A DNA stretch of 37,665 nucleotides from Lachnospiraceae bacterium. Its GTDB lineage: Bacteria > Bacillota > Clostridia > Lachnospirales > Lachnospiraceae. This document shows positions 5,956 through 13,919 of the stretch, piece by piece. How positions within the stretch are numbered: the stretch's first letter is position 1; each line of letters begins with the position of its first letter. The notes below the pieces were generated by a model. It was not told the origin of the DNA. It made no database searches and was given only the letters and a program-made list of their open reading frames with translations. Location: the NCBI GenBank assembly GCA_004558185.1, contig SFDP01000026.1:1-37665 (forward strand). The letters are read 5' to 3'. The position numbers and the translations under genes are program-made.

Positions 5956-7869
5956 ATGACAGAGAGTGCCAAGACAGGAAAGAAGGCAAGATTGATGAGC
6001 AAAAAATTAAGAAAGAGATTAATAAGAATTCTTCTGGGAGCAGCAGCCTTTTTTGTAGCCGTACTGGTTGAATATGTTTACCCGGGACTGGAGGGCTGGA
6101 TTTTACTTCCTTACCTGATTGCCTATGGGATCATTGGTGGAGATGTGGTGAAGAAGGCTGTGGTGAACATTACACATGGACAGATTTTTGATGAAAACTT
6201 TCTTATGCTTGTGGCAACCATAGGAGCCTTTTTTGTTGGTGAATACCCGGAGGCGGCAGCGGTAATGCTGTTTTATCAGGTAGGGGAATGGTTCCAGTCC
6301 TATGCGGTAAACCGCTCCAGAAAATCCATTAAAGAATTAATGGATATCCGGCCTGATTACGCCAATGTACTTCGTGAGGGAGAAGAAGTCGTTCTGGATC
6401 CGGAGGAGGTTAAGGCAGGAGAACGGATTAGGATTAAGCCGGGAGAAAGGATTCCTCTGGATGGGGTAATTGTGAAGGGAAGCGGCAGCCTGGATACCAT
6501 GGCACTGACGGGAGAAAGTATTCCCCGGGATGTGGAATGTGGAGATGAGATTATCAGTGGCTGCATCAATCTAAACACTGTGCTGGAAGCAGAGGTGACC
6601 AAAGAGTTCTCTGAATCTACGGTCAACAGAATTTTAAACCTGGTAGAGAATGCTTCTTCACAGAAAGCGGTTACAGAGCAGTTTATCACCCGCTTTGCCC
6701 GTTATTATACTCCTGTGGTGGTGATTCTGGCTGCCATGCTGGCCGTTATTCCTCCAATTTTCATGGGAAATTTCTCATCCTGGCTTTACCGGGCCTTAAC
6801 CTTTTTGGTTATTTCCTGCCCCTGTGCGTTGGTCATCAGTATTCCTCTGAGCTTTTTCGGCGGTCTGGGGGGAGCCAGTAAGGCCGGAATTTTAATTAAA
6901 GGAAGTAACTATCTGGAAATCCTGGCACAGGCAGAAACTGTAGTGATGGACAAAACAGGAACCCTGACCAGGGGCAGCTTTGCAGTAGCCGAAATACAGC
7001 CGGCAGATCAGGGAATCACTCAGGAGGAGCTGCTTCGGCTTACAGCTCTGGCAGAAAGCCATTCTAACCATCCCATCTCCTTGTCCATAAAAGAGGCCTG
7101 TAAAAACCCCTTTCCGGCAGAGGAGATTGAAGCAACAGAGGAAAGAGCCGGTTATGGCGTAATTACTACTTGGAGAAATCAGCAGATTTATGTAGGAAAT
7201 GAGAAGCTGATGCAGGAGCTTAAGCTGACAGTGAGTCCTCTTAATAAGCCGGGTACGGTGTGCCATGTTGCCCGTAAAAAGGACAGAGTTATAGAATATC
7301 TGGGGTATTTGGTAGTGGCCGATGAATTAAAAGAGGATGCTCTCCTATGTGTACAGAAGCTGTATCAAGCTGGAGTGAAGCGAATTGTTATGCTGACCGG
7401 GGACAGGGCGGTTACAGCCAATGCGGTGGCAGAGGAAGTGGGAATCAAAGAGGTTCATGCCAATCTGCTGCCGGCAGACAAGGTAGATATGGTAGAGCAG
7501 CTTTTACAGGAAACCTCGGAAAAGGGAAAGCTGATTTTTGTGGGAGACGGAATCAATGATACACCGGTTCTGGCCCGTGCAGATATCGGGATTGCCATGG
7601 GTGGACTGGGAGCAGACGCAGCCATCGAAGCGGCAGACGTAGTGATCATGAATGACCAGCCCTCCAAGATTGCAGTGGCTATGGCCATCAGCAGAAAGAC
7701 GTTGGTTATTGTGAAGGAGAATATTGTATTTGCTCTGGGAGTAAAGTTCCTTGTGCTGCTGCTGGCAGCTTTGGGAATGGCCTCCATGTGGGCAGCCGTT
7801 TTTGCAGACGTAGGGGTAGCCTTTCTGGCTATTTTGAATGCCATGAGAGCCATGCGTTATCACGCATAA
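5956..7869 (+). CDS. cadA: P1B-2 type Zn/Cd/Pb-exporting ATPase
   Basis: A 637-residue heavy-metal P-type ATPase without its own HMA domain. Motifs in order: basic N-terminus, first helix pair, TGES in the actuator domain, the membrane CPC (Cys288, Cys290), DKTGTLT with phosphorylated Asp332, the HP dipeptide in SNHPIS, and GDGINDTPVLA. The transmembrane signatures N-x7-K (NIVFALGVK) and D-x-G near the C-terminus identify the P1B-2 subgroup, which exports Zn, Cd and Pb. The preceding ArsR protein with CadC and SmtB sites agrees. The gene ends just before a strong terminator. A CadA or ZntA name is equally apt. Confidence 0.93.
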   Translation: MTESAKTGKKARLMSKKLRKRLIRILLGAAAFFVAVLVEYVYPGLEGWILLPYLIAYGIIGGDVVKKAVVNITHGQIFDENFLMLVATIGAFFVGEYPEAAAVMLFYQVGEWFQSYAVNRSRKSIKELMDIRPDYANVLREGEEVVLDPEEVKAGERIRIKPGERIPLDGVIVKGSGSLDTMALTGESIPRDVECGDEIISGCINLNTVLEAEVTKEFSESTVNRILNLVENASSQKAVTEQFITRFARYYTPVVVILAAMLAVIPPIFMGNFSSWLYRALTFLVISCPCALVISIPLSFFGGLGGASKAGILIKGSNYLEILAQAETVVMDKTGTLTRGSFAVAEIQPADQGITQEELLRLTALAESHSNHPISLSIKEACKNPFPAEEIEATEERAGYGVITTWRNQQIYVGNEKLMQELKLTVSPLNKPGTVCHVARKKDRVIEYLGYLVVADELKEDALLCVQKLYQAGVKRIVMLTGDRAVTANAVAEEVGIKEVHANLLPADKVDMVEQLLQETSEKGKLIFVGDGINDTPVLARADIGIAMGGLGADAAIEAADVVIMNDQPSKIAVAMAISRKTLVIVKENIVFALGVKFLVLLLAALGMASMWAAVFADVGVAFLAILNAMRAMRYHA

Positions 7870-7871
7870 AG

Positions 7872-7930
7872 AAATGCTGTAATTCTTTCTCTGTCTAATG
7901 GACAAGGGAGAAGAATTACAGCATTTTTTA
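7872..7930 (+). terminator. Terminator of the metal efflux operon
   Basis: AAATGCTGTAATTCTT 7872-7887 and AAGAATTACAGCATTT 7911-7926 form a perfect 16-bp stem, and the T-run at 7924-7929 follows. It sits between convergent genes and ends the plus-strand operon; the minus-strand tail is poorer. Confidence 0.85.
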
Positions 7931-7933
7931 AAA

Positions 7934-8329
7934 TCAGGATTGATGCCTGCTTACATACTCCTTGATGGCCTGAAAGCTGGTCTGACTGATCACGTGTTCA
8001 ATTTTGCAGGCGTCCTCAGTGGCGGTTTCTTCGCAGACACCGATAGACTGAAGCCAGCCGGAGAGAAATTCATGCTTTTCGTAAACCGATTCGGCAATCG
8101 CTTTGCCCGATTCGGTCAGGTAGATAAAGCCGGCATCAGTAACCCGAATATGCTCCTTTAGACGGAGATTCTTCATGGCAATGCTGACGCTGGGCTTCTT
8201 GAAGCCAAGCTCATTGGCAATATCCACTGAGCGAACAACAGGCAGCCGCTTGCTCAAAATCAGAATGGTTTCCAGATAGTTCTCTGCAGATTCGTTTATA
8301 TTCATTGTAGGACGATTCACTTCACTCAT
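7934..8329 (-). CDS. DtxR-family iron-dependent repressor, short form
   Basis: A 131-residue protein with an N-terminal winged helix (SAENYLETILIL opening, recognition helix KKPSVSIAMKNLRLK) and the metal-binding dimerisation domain, but no SH3 domain, so about MntR length. The ligand motif ACKIEH gives Cys-x-x-Glu-His as in DtxR (Cys102, Glu105, His106), not the Glu-x-x-Glu-His of MntR, which favours Fe(II) sensing. The residue matching DtxR Met10 appears to be Asn. It lies between the feo region and a promoter with three TTAG/CTAA boxes and is the obvious candidate to bind them. The start could also be the internal ATG (MNINES), but neither has a strong ribosome binding site. Confidence 0.9.
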   Translation of the reverse strand: MSEVNRPTMNINESAENYLETILILSKRLPVVRSVDIANELGFKKPSVSIAMKNLRLKEHIRVTDAGFIYLTESGKAIAESVYEKHEFLSGWLQSIGVCEETATEDACKIEHVISQTSFQAIKEYVSRHQS

Positions 8330-8422
8330 AATTTATCTATCCCAGAGCGGTGGGGCTTTGGGATGTTTCCTCCATTTCCAAGCCGTCATTGTTTTTAGCA
8401 GGGGCTTTGTTTTATTTTTGCT

Positions 8423-8451
8423 ATTGTATCATGAATCATCAATTTTTACAA
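8423..8451 (-). promoter_or_regulatory. Promoter of the DtxR-type regulator
   Basis: On the minus strand TTGTAA (8451-8446) and TACAAT (8428-8423) are separated by 17 bases, about 95 bases before the start codon. No TTAG-N6-CTAA box overlaps it, so the regulator may not be autorepressed through that site type. Confidence 0.55.
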
Positions 8452-8487
8452 TTTATAAAGCCCTGAAAAATGAATCATTTACAAATG

Positions 8488-8628
8488 GTAACTATTCAAA
8501 ACCCCATTCACAAAAACGCTGCTTGGCAGCCTTCCTTTTGCTCATGTGGTTACTTCGCCATATAAATTTACCATTCTGTTTGAATGCAGGCATTCACAGA
8601 ATATAAATTTGCATAGCTCTGAATAGAC
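8488..8628 (-). repeat. Family 1 intergenic repeat, copy 2 (upstream of the DtxR regulator)
   Basis: Terminal inverted repeats CTATTCA (8492-8498) and TGAATAG flank the copy, and the 7-base direct repeat ACAAATG (8481-8487 and 8627-8633) could be a target-site duplication. On the minus strand it carries a hairpin ATTCTGTGAATG/CATTC-ACAGAAT, the conserved ATGGCGAAGTAACCACATGA block and a GCTGC/GCAGC stem. The micro-ORF at 8545-8492 (minus) reads MSKRKAAKQRFCEWGFE and stops inside the terminal repeat. It reads toward the DtxR-type gene. Confidence 0.85.
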
Positions 8629-8677
8629 AAATGCTGATATCCATACTGAAAATGAAAAAGAAAAGACAAAAAAGATA

Positions 8678-8706
8678 TTGACAACTAATGAAAGTTAGAG
8701 TATACT
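8678..8706 (+). promoter_or_regulatory. Strong promoter with overlapping iron box
   Basis: TTGACA 8678-8683 and TATACT 8701-8706 with a 17-base spacer. The first of three DtxR-like boxes covers the -10, so repression should be tight. Confidence 0.75.
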
Positions 8707-8755
8707 AACAATACAAGAGTTAGCTAAAGCTAATTATAATTAGCAATATGCTAAT
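8694..8755. promoter_or_regulatory. Cluster of three DtxR-like boxes
   Basis: GTTAGAGTATACTAAC (8694-8709), GTTAGCTAAAGCTAAT (8719-8734) and ATTAGCAATATGCTAAT (8739-8755) are successive inverted repeats, with TTAG and CTAA half-sites separated by 6, 6 and 7 bases. The first has the same 16-bp design as the feoA box. Centres are about 25 and 20 bases apart, roughly two helical turns, suggesting cooperative binding of a repressor such as the one encoded at 7934-8329. Confidence 0.7.
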
Positions 8756-8793
8756 CGAATATTTATCAAGGGAGATCTCATTTCCCGGAAAAT

Positions 8794-8904
8794 ATGGTTT
8801 ATGGCAGGAGGTTCTTTCCTAAAAGTGCTTTCCAGGCAGGCCTGTCCGATAGAGTCCTTCATTCCTTCATTCCTACGCCAAGGCAGAACCGCACAGGCGG
8901 CTGA
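8794..8904 (+). CDS. Possible 36-residue small protein of the iron-box transcript
   Basis: The only sizeable ORF between the promoter at 8678 and the terminator at 8980-9013. It starts at ATG 8794 and ends with TGA 8902, is rich in Arg and Pro, and has no membrane segment or Cys. The nearest purine run, AAGGGAG at 8769-8775, is about 18 bases upstream, which is too far for a good ribosome binding site. I do not recognise it. The transcript may instead act as a small RNA, or be the leftover of a deleted gene. Confidence 0.25.
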   Translation: MVYGRRFFPKSAFQAGLSDRVLHSFIPTPRQNRTGG

Positions 8905-8979
8905 ATTTGGGATAATAACCTCCGCTCCATAATTCTTTTATTGCCCATAAAACATACATTACATACATACATACAAAGA

Positions 8980-9013
8980 AAGAAGCCTGTGAGTAGTAGG
9001 GCTTCTTTTTTTT
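8980..9013 (+). terminator. Intrinsic terminator
   Basis: AAGAAGCC 8980-8987 pairs with GGCTTCTT 9000-9007, with a 12-base loop and T-run through 9013. It closes the transcription unit that begins near 8713. A CATA microsatellite (about 8952-8974) precedes it. Confidence 0.8.
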
Positions 9014-9016
9014 ACC

Positions 9017-9117
9017 TGTTAGGAGATAAGAATCAAAAGCTATTTGCTCTTTTGTATTTTAATATTGAAGGTAACAATCCGTAGGTATCATAGTTAGAGG
9101 CTTTTGACCCTAACATC
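9017..9117. repeat. Family 2 repeat, short copy
   Basis: The right module 9071-9117 matches 27145-27191 at 45 of 47 positions. The left end TGTTAGGA plus ATCAAAAGC (9017-9040) resembles the reverse complement of the right end, with a 7-base insertion, so the element has inverted ends. Between 9118 and the GH16 start the DNA is AT-rich, with no clear promoter. Confidence 0.65.
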
Positions 9118-9250
9118 ATAATATTCATTTATCGCAATGTAAAAATAATATCATTTTCATAAAAATTTTGTTATATTTTGGAGGAAAAAACTAAGCTATG
9201 ATAGGGACAGAAACAAAAAGGTTTCAGAACGCTTCAGGATGGAGGAAACG

Positions 9251-12214
9251 ATGAAAGTGAGAATCAAGAGGATGATTGCAGCCGGCTTGAGTGTGATGCT
9301 TGCACTTACTCTGGCAATCAGCGAAGGAGCCGCCTTTAAGGTTGAGGCAGCACAGAATACGACAGAAGCCTATAGTAATGCAGGAAGGATGGAGATTACC
9401 TCCCGCCGGGTGACCAAAACAGAAATCTACGGTAATGTACCGGAAGTGCAAAAGAGCGTAAATGAAGAAAATTCTGTAGCTGTTGTCAATGAGGAATTGA
9501 AGGTGGACATCGGTGGAAATGATGTAGTTGATTATATTCGTTTTGCCGGTGCCGCGTCTGCTCCGGCACAGCGTAAGGCTGATGTGGGAGAAGAGAAGAT
9601 TACGTTCCATTCTTCCCAGACTGCATTGGCAGCAGTGACAGACTGGACCAATATTCCCATCAGTGTGGAGGGAAGTGAATATAGTACCACAGCCACTAAC
9701 TTTCAGGGCGAGGGTACAGTAATCACCTTTACCGTTCCTACTGTGGAGAATGAAGCCAGAATCCTGACTGTTTATGCCGGTGGGCATCCTCATACAGGAA
9801 CGATTACGGCCTCAGCTAAAATAGGAAATGAGGTTATGGCTGTAACAGCCGGTGATGTAACGGCTTCCAGCTATGCCTTTACTCCCAACAGCTCTCAGGT
9901 GACGGAATATACGTTGTCCTATACGGGAACGGGAGAGGATTTGACAGTAACACTTAGCCTTGCCGGGACTAAGGGAATGAGCTGGGCCGGCATAGCGGTG
10001 GCAGCCGCAGTGCTGCAGAAGACAGGCGACTTGGAGGATACTCCAAGACCTTATGTGAAGGATACCGAAAGTCTTTCCAACCCTGATCTGAGCGCCTGGG
10101 AGCTATGGTTTCAGGACGAATTTGATTCAGGCTTAAACGACTGGTGGGAGCCCTCCTACCTGAAATGGTGGAATTACAGCTCCGAAAGCAACCAGGCCTA
10201 TAATGTTGTGGAGTATTCTGAGGCAGCAGGCTCTAATGTATTAAAACAGTTTACGACAGAGACCATGAGAGCCGACAGCATTGTGACCCGCAGAGATAAT
10301 TTCCGCAATCCCGGAATTACTCTGGGTGTACGGGATCTGATCCATAACTATGGAGCCAAGAATCTGACCAATTATCAACATATGGCTACTGATGACAGGG
10401 GCGCCACAGCCTATGGCTTTTTTGAGATTCGTGCCAAAATCACTGGAGGCACTACGGCAAAAACCCAGTCCGGCTCCTCTGCCTGGTGGTTCACCGGCTT
10501 CCAGGATGCGCCCTGGCAGACCGTAGAGGTGGATATGGTAGAGTATGGATATGGGGTGGATGAGGCCAATTTGAATGCCCATTTTTCCAGTCCCATGCAC
10601 AAGTGGAGGGATCCCTTTGCAACGGGATATCCCAGTACCTGGAATTCCACGGATAAAAATCTGGGAGTTGAAAAACCTGCTGATGACTATCATATCTATG
10701 GTTATGAGTGGACCCCTGAGGGAATGAATGGATATTTCGACGGGGTGCTGGTATGGAGCAAAAAAATCAGCATCAATTACCGTATGCTCATGTGGATCAG
10801 TATGAATGCGCACGCCTACGATACCTACACCACCGATGCAAAGGCACATTACATTGATTATGTCCGTATATGGAAGACGCCGGAGCTGGAGCAGTTGGAA
10901 AAGCAATTAGTGACCAAAAATATTCAGCAGAAGCAGGCGCCTGTAGGAAACAATGTGGCCACTCTGGCGTATGCCGGGGCTAACGGTATTCGGGCTAACC
11001 ATTATCAGACCTACGATCCGGGCTATATTAATGATGGAGATGTAACAACCTCCTACCGTGCCATGACGGCACATGAAAGAGCTAATAATGCCTATCCGGT
11101 AACTCCCTATCATAGTAATGAGCACTATCTGTATCTGGATTGGGTAGAGTACACCCCACAGGAAACGGCTGCCGCCTCCGGGGAAAGGGAAACCATAACT
11201 GACTTGAATGGAAAGAGCTACACTCTGGCCAGTCAGCAGGATATCCGGCAGGCAAAAACCATTGCCGGTGTGGAGGTCGTAATCAATAAGAATGTTACCA
11301 CAAAGACCATTAATGCCGGAAAGAGTGATAATTCTACAGGAACCTTTGTCTATGACAGAAAAAGTGAAACGGCCAGTCGTTTTCCTTATAAATTTGATAT
11401 CGAATATTCCCGCGACGGCTATACGAACTGGACACCTATCGCTACGGATGTTACACCACAGTGGAGCTTTAATGAGGAAGGAATTGCCTCCTTTGCGACC
11501 AATGTTACACCGGTTCAGGGGGTATACCATCTTCGTCTTCATGTAAAGAGCGTGTGGAACAGTGAAACTAATCAGGAGGAATCCACTGATAATGGCTTTT
11601 ATGTGGCCGAAATCAGGGTGTACGAGGCTGCCCGGGAGGCACAGACAGCCTCTACAGGTGAATATTTCTTTAATCATGCAGTTTCCGCAGAGATTTCCGT
11701 TACCGATCAGGAGGGCAGAGCAGGAAGTGAGGATGCCAATTTCCCTGTAGGAGACGTTGCCGATGGAGTTTATGTTAACGAATTCAGAAGCTCCGGTGAC
11801 GGTGTTCGTCTGGCGGGCAATCCAAACCGGGTAGACACATCAGTGGAAAATGTGCCGAACTATCCTCAGTATATAAACTTTAAGTGGGATAATGAGCGAA
11901 CCATTGACAGCTTCGGCTTTACTATCGGCTACCTTACATCTGCTCCCACTTCTTTCGAACTTCAGGCCCTGCAGCAGGATGGAACGTGGAAGACGGTGGT
12001 GACGGCACGGGAGAACTGGCAGAAGGATTTCGAGAGCAAGCTGTACAGCTTTGAGGCAGAAACAACTTCTCAGATGCGGGTAGTAATTCTGACTGCCAAT
12101 AAAGGGCCAAAGCTTGAATATAATGGAGGAATTGAAGGCAATGGAAGCCGTGTAGTACGTATTGCCGGGGGATATTATTCTATTGCAGAAATAGAATTAA
12201 ACGAAAGGAAATAG
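9251..12214 (+). CDS. Secreted GH16 endoglycanase with accessory domains
   Basis: A 987-residue secreted protein. Its signal peptide (residues 1-34, cleavage near VEA/AQ) is followed by a beta-sandwich domain (about 110-260), the GH16 catalytic domain (about 280-545) and two discoidin/CBM32-like domains (about 560-820 and 830-987). The catalytic motif EVDMVE gives nucleophile Glu426, Asp428 and acid/base Glu431. GH16 enzymes cleave beta-1,3-, beta-1,4- or beta-galactosidic links in laminarin, mixed-linkage glucan, agar or mucin-type glycans, and I cannot tell which applies here. ATG 9251 is chosen because GGAGG (9241-9245) lies inside the longer ORF that begins at 9239. No cell-wall anchor is seen. 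It has its own terminator. Confidence 0.9.
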   Translation: MKVRIKRMIAAGLSVMLALTLAISEGAAFKVEAAQNTTEAYSNAGRMEITSRRVTKTEIYGNVPEVQKSVNEENSVAVVNEELKVDIGGNDVVDYIRFAGAASAPAQRKADVGEEKITFHSSQTALAAVTDWTNIPISVEGSEYSTTATNFQGEGTVITFTVPTVENEARILTVYAGGHPHTGTITASAKIGNEVMAVTAGDVTASSYAFTPNSSQVTEYTLSYTGTGEDLTVTLSLAGTKGMSWAGIAVAAAVLQKTGDLEDTPRPYVKDTESLSNPDLSAWELWFQDEFDSGLNDWWEPSYLKWWNYSSESNQAYNVVEYSEAAGSNVLKQFTTETMRADSIVTRRDNFRNPGITLGVRDLIHNYGAKNLTNYQHMATDDRGATAYGFFEIRAKITGGTTAKTQSGSSAWWFTGFQDAPWQTVEVDMVEYGYGVDEANLNAHFSSPMHKWRDPFATGYPSTWNSTDKNLGVEKPADDYHIYGYEWTPEGMNGYFDGVLVWSKKISINYRMLMWISMNAHAYDTYTTDAKAHYIDYVRIWKTPELEQLEKQLVTKNIQQKQAPVGNNVATLAYAGANGIRANHYQTYDPGYINDGDVTTSYRAMTAHERANNAYPVTPYHSNEHYLYLDWVEYTPQETAAASGERETITDLNGKSYTLASQQDIRQAKTIAGVEVVINKNVTTKTINAGKSDNSTGTFVYDRKSETASRFPYKFDIEYSRDGYTNWTPIATDVTPQWSFNEEGIASFATNVTPVQGVYHLRLHVKSVWNSETNQEESTDNGFYVAEIRVYEAAREAQTASTGEYFFNHAVSAEISVTDQEGRAGSEDANFPVGDVADGVYVNEFRSSGDGVRLAGNPNRVDTSVENVPNYPQYINFKWDNERTIDSFGFTIGYLTSAPTSFELQALQQDGTWKTVVTARENWQKDFESKLYSFEAETTSQMRVVILTANKGPKLEYNGGIEGNGSRVVRIAGGYYSIAEIELNERK

Positions 12215-12225
12215 AGAGCCTTTGA

Positions 12226-12263
12226 GACCTGGTGAAGCTATGCTCACCGGGTCTTTTCCTTTT
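12226..12263 (+). terminator. Terminator of the GH16 gene
   Basis: GACCTGGTGA 12226-12235 pairs with TCACCGGGTC 12244-12253 (one G-U), followed by TTTTCCTTTT. It separates the GH16 gene from the two-component operon. Confidence 0.85.
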
Positions 12264-12298
12264 ATACTGAGAAGGCAGCTTTTGAGTGAGGTTTTCAT

Positions 12299-12326
12299 TT
12301 GCATTCCAACATTCTTTCGGTATAAT
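12299..12326 (+). promoter_or_regulatory. Promoter of the two-component operon
   Basis: TATAAT at 12321-12326, with TTGCAT at 12299-12304 as the best -35 (spacing 16). It lies 72 bases before the response regulator start. Confidence 0.5.
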
Positions 12327-12398
12327 AGCGTTAGCCAATTTATTCCAGGCAGAGGAAAAAAGCAGTATAGTAGAAAGACTTGGTATGGGGGAAGCAGG

Positions 12399-13919
12399 AT
12401 GGACAAATATAAAATTTTATTGGTAGATGATGAACGCCAGGAAAGGGAAGGAATCTCCTTTCTGATTGAGCGATACGGCTATCCACTGCAGATTAAGCAG
12501 GCAGTCAATGGGCAGAAGGCTCTGGAGATGATGAAGAAAGAGGAATTTGATATTCTGTTTACGGATGTAAAGATGCCGGTGATGGATGGTCTTACTTTGG
12601 CCAGAGAGGTGGCACAGGCCTATCCCAAAACAATTATCATTATCTTCAGTGCCTATTCGGAATTCAATTTTGCCAGAAAGGCTATGGAAGCGGGGGTAGT
12701 CAACTATTTGCTGAAGCCGGTGGAGATACAGGAGTTTCAACACTGTATGGAAGGGGTTATCAATAAACTAAATGAGAATCGTATACATGATGAACAGGAC
12801 AGAGAGAATCAGGAGCTGATGCAGGAGGTCATGCTTTATGGTCTTTTCCGCACGGGAAAGGTGCCGAAGGGAGAGAGGGAGGTTCTTAGGAAGCTCCTGT
12901 TTGAAAAAAAACAGGAGGGCTGCATTCCTATTGTCTTTGAATTTGTAGATAACTATTTTGAACACAGTGGGGAGCTGTTCCAGAAGATGGCGGGAGCTTA
13001 CTTTCGGGAGATAACCTTTGTTGAGCTGCTGCCCAATGAGGCTTACCTTGTAATTGAGAGTGGGGAGTATAAGAATCCGGTGCGCCTTAAGGAACAGCTT
13101 GAAAAGCTGTTGAAGGCTCTGGGAGAGCGGCAGGAATGTCTGGTGGTGGCAGGAGAAACGACTTCATCGATGGACGAGCTGATTACCCAACTGGTAAGGA
13201 TGGATGAGCTTCGAAAGGATATTTTTGGATATGGAGACCGCATTCTTTTTGTAAGAGAGGGCAGTGAGGGACAGACCAGATATGCCAGAGCTATTGAAGA
13301 GGTAAAAAGCGATATTTTTTCTGCCATTGAGCGACAGGAGTTGGATAGAATACGGGAGGGCTGTATGCAGCTCAGAGAAACTCTTTCCACCTCCAGGGAA
13401 CTGAGCCGTATTTATATACAGCATCTTCTTTATTCTATCGTAAAAGAGCTTTACGATAAGATTCCGCAGGTAGAATATGAGGATGCACTTGCTATGGCAG
13501 GAGAGTTTTTTTCGGAAAAGAAGCCGGAAAAGGTGCTGAGTGATTTTTCAGAGGCAGTGGACAGAATTCTTTCTGTGGCCGGAAAAGAGGAGAAGACCGA
13601 TTCTGAGCTTATCCTTCGGATTAAAAACTATATCCAGAAGGATTACCAGAAGGATCTGAGCCTTGTGGAGGTGGCAAGGGAGGTGGGACTGGCTCCCGCT
13701 TATGTCAGCCATACCTTTAAGAAGGAAACGGGACAGGGGATTGTGGAATACATCACCGAATTAAAAATGAAGAAAGCAAGGAAGCTGTTGGAGGACAAGA
13801 GCCTTAAGATCGTCAAAATTGCCCAAAGCTGCGGGTACGAAAACCAGTCTTACTTTAATAAGCTGTTCAAATCCTATTATGGAATGACCCCCAGACAATA
13901 CAGGGAGGGATTGCGATAA
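12399..13919 (+). CDS. AraC-type response regulator (YesN-like)
   Basis: A 506-residue regulator with a receiver domain (1-120; acidic pair Asp10/Asp11, phosphoacceptor Asp56, and Lys in YLLKPVE), a long middle region, and a C-terminal AraC/XylS DNA-binding domain (about 405-506) with two helix-turn-helices. ATG 12399 is chosen because the receiver domain starts there; the upstream in-frame extension covers the promoter and terminator. The stop overlaps the kinase start (TAATG), so the pair is translationally coupled. In related loci such regulators activate the adjacent binding-protein and permease genes. Confidence 0.93.
   Translation: MDKYKILLVDDERQEREGISFLIERYGYPLQIKQAVNGQKALEMMKKEEFDILFTDVKMPVMDGLTLAREVAQAYPKTIIIIFSAYSEFNFARKAMEAGVVNYLLKPVEIQEFQHCMEGVINKLNENRIHDEQDRENQELMQEVMLYGLFRTGKVPKGEREVLRKLLFEKKQEGCIPIVFEFVDNYFEHSGELFQKMAGAYFREITFVELLPNEAYLVIESGEYKNPVRLKEQLEKLLKALGERQECLVVAGETTSSMDELITQLVRMDELRKDIFGYGDRILFVREGSEGQTRYARAIEEVKSDIFSAIERQELDRIREGCMQLRETLSTSRELSRIYIQHLLYSIVKELYDKIPQVEYEDALAMAGEFFSEKKPEKVLSDFSEAVDRILSVAGKEEKTDSELILRIKNYIQKDYQKDLSLVEVAREVGLAPAYVSHTFKKETGQGIVEYITELKMKKARKLLEDKSLKIVKIAQSCGYENQSYFNKLFKSYYGMTPRQYREGLR

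Noticed and set aside
8952..8974. CATA tandem run as a CRISPR or phase-variation repeat
   Set aside because: It is only a few four-base units in non-coding DNA just before a terminator, with no spacers and no gene whose frame it could switch.
12222..12398. N-terminal extension of the response regulator
   Set aside because: The extension covers a terminator and a TATAAT promoter; the receiver domain begins at ATG 12399.
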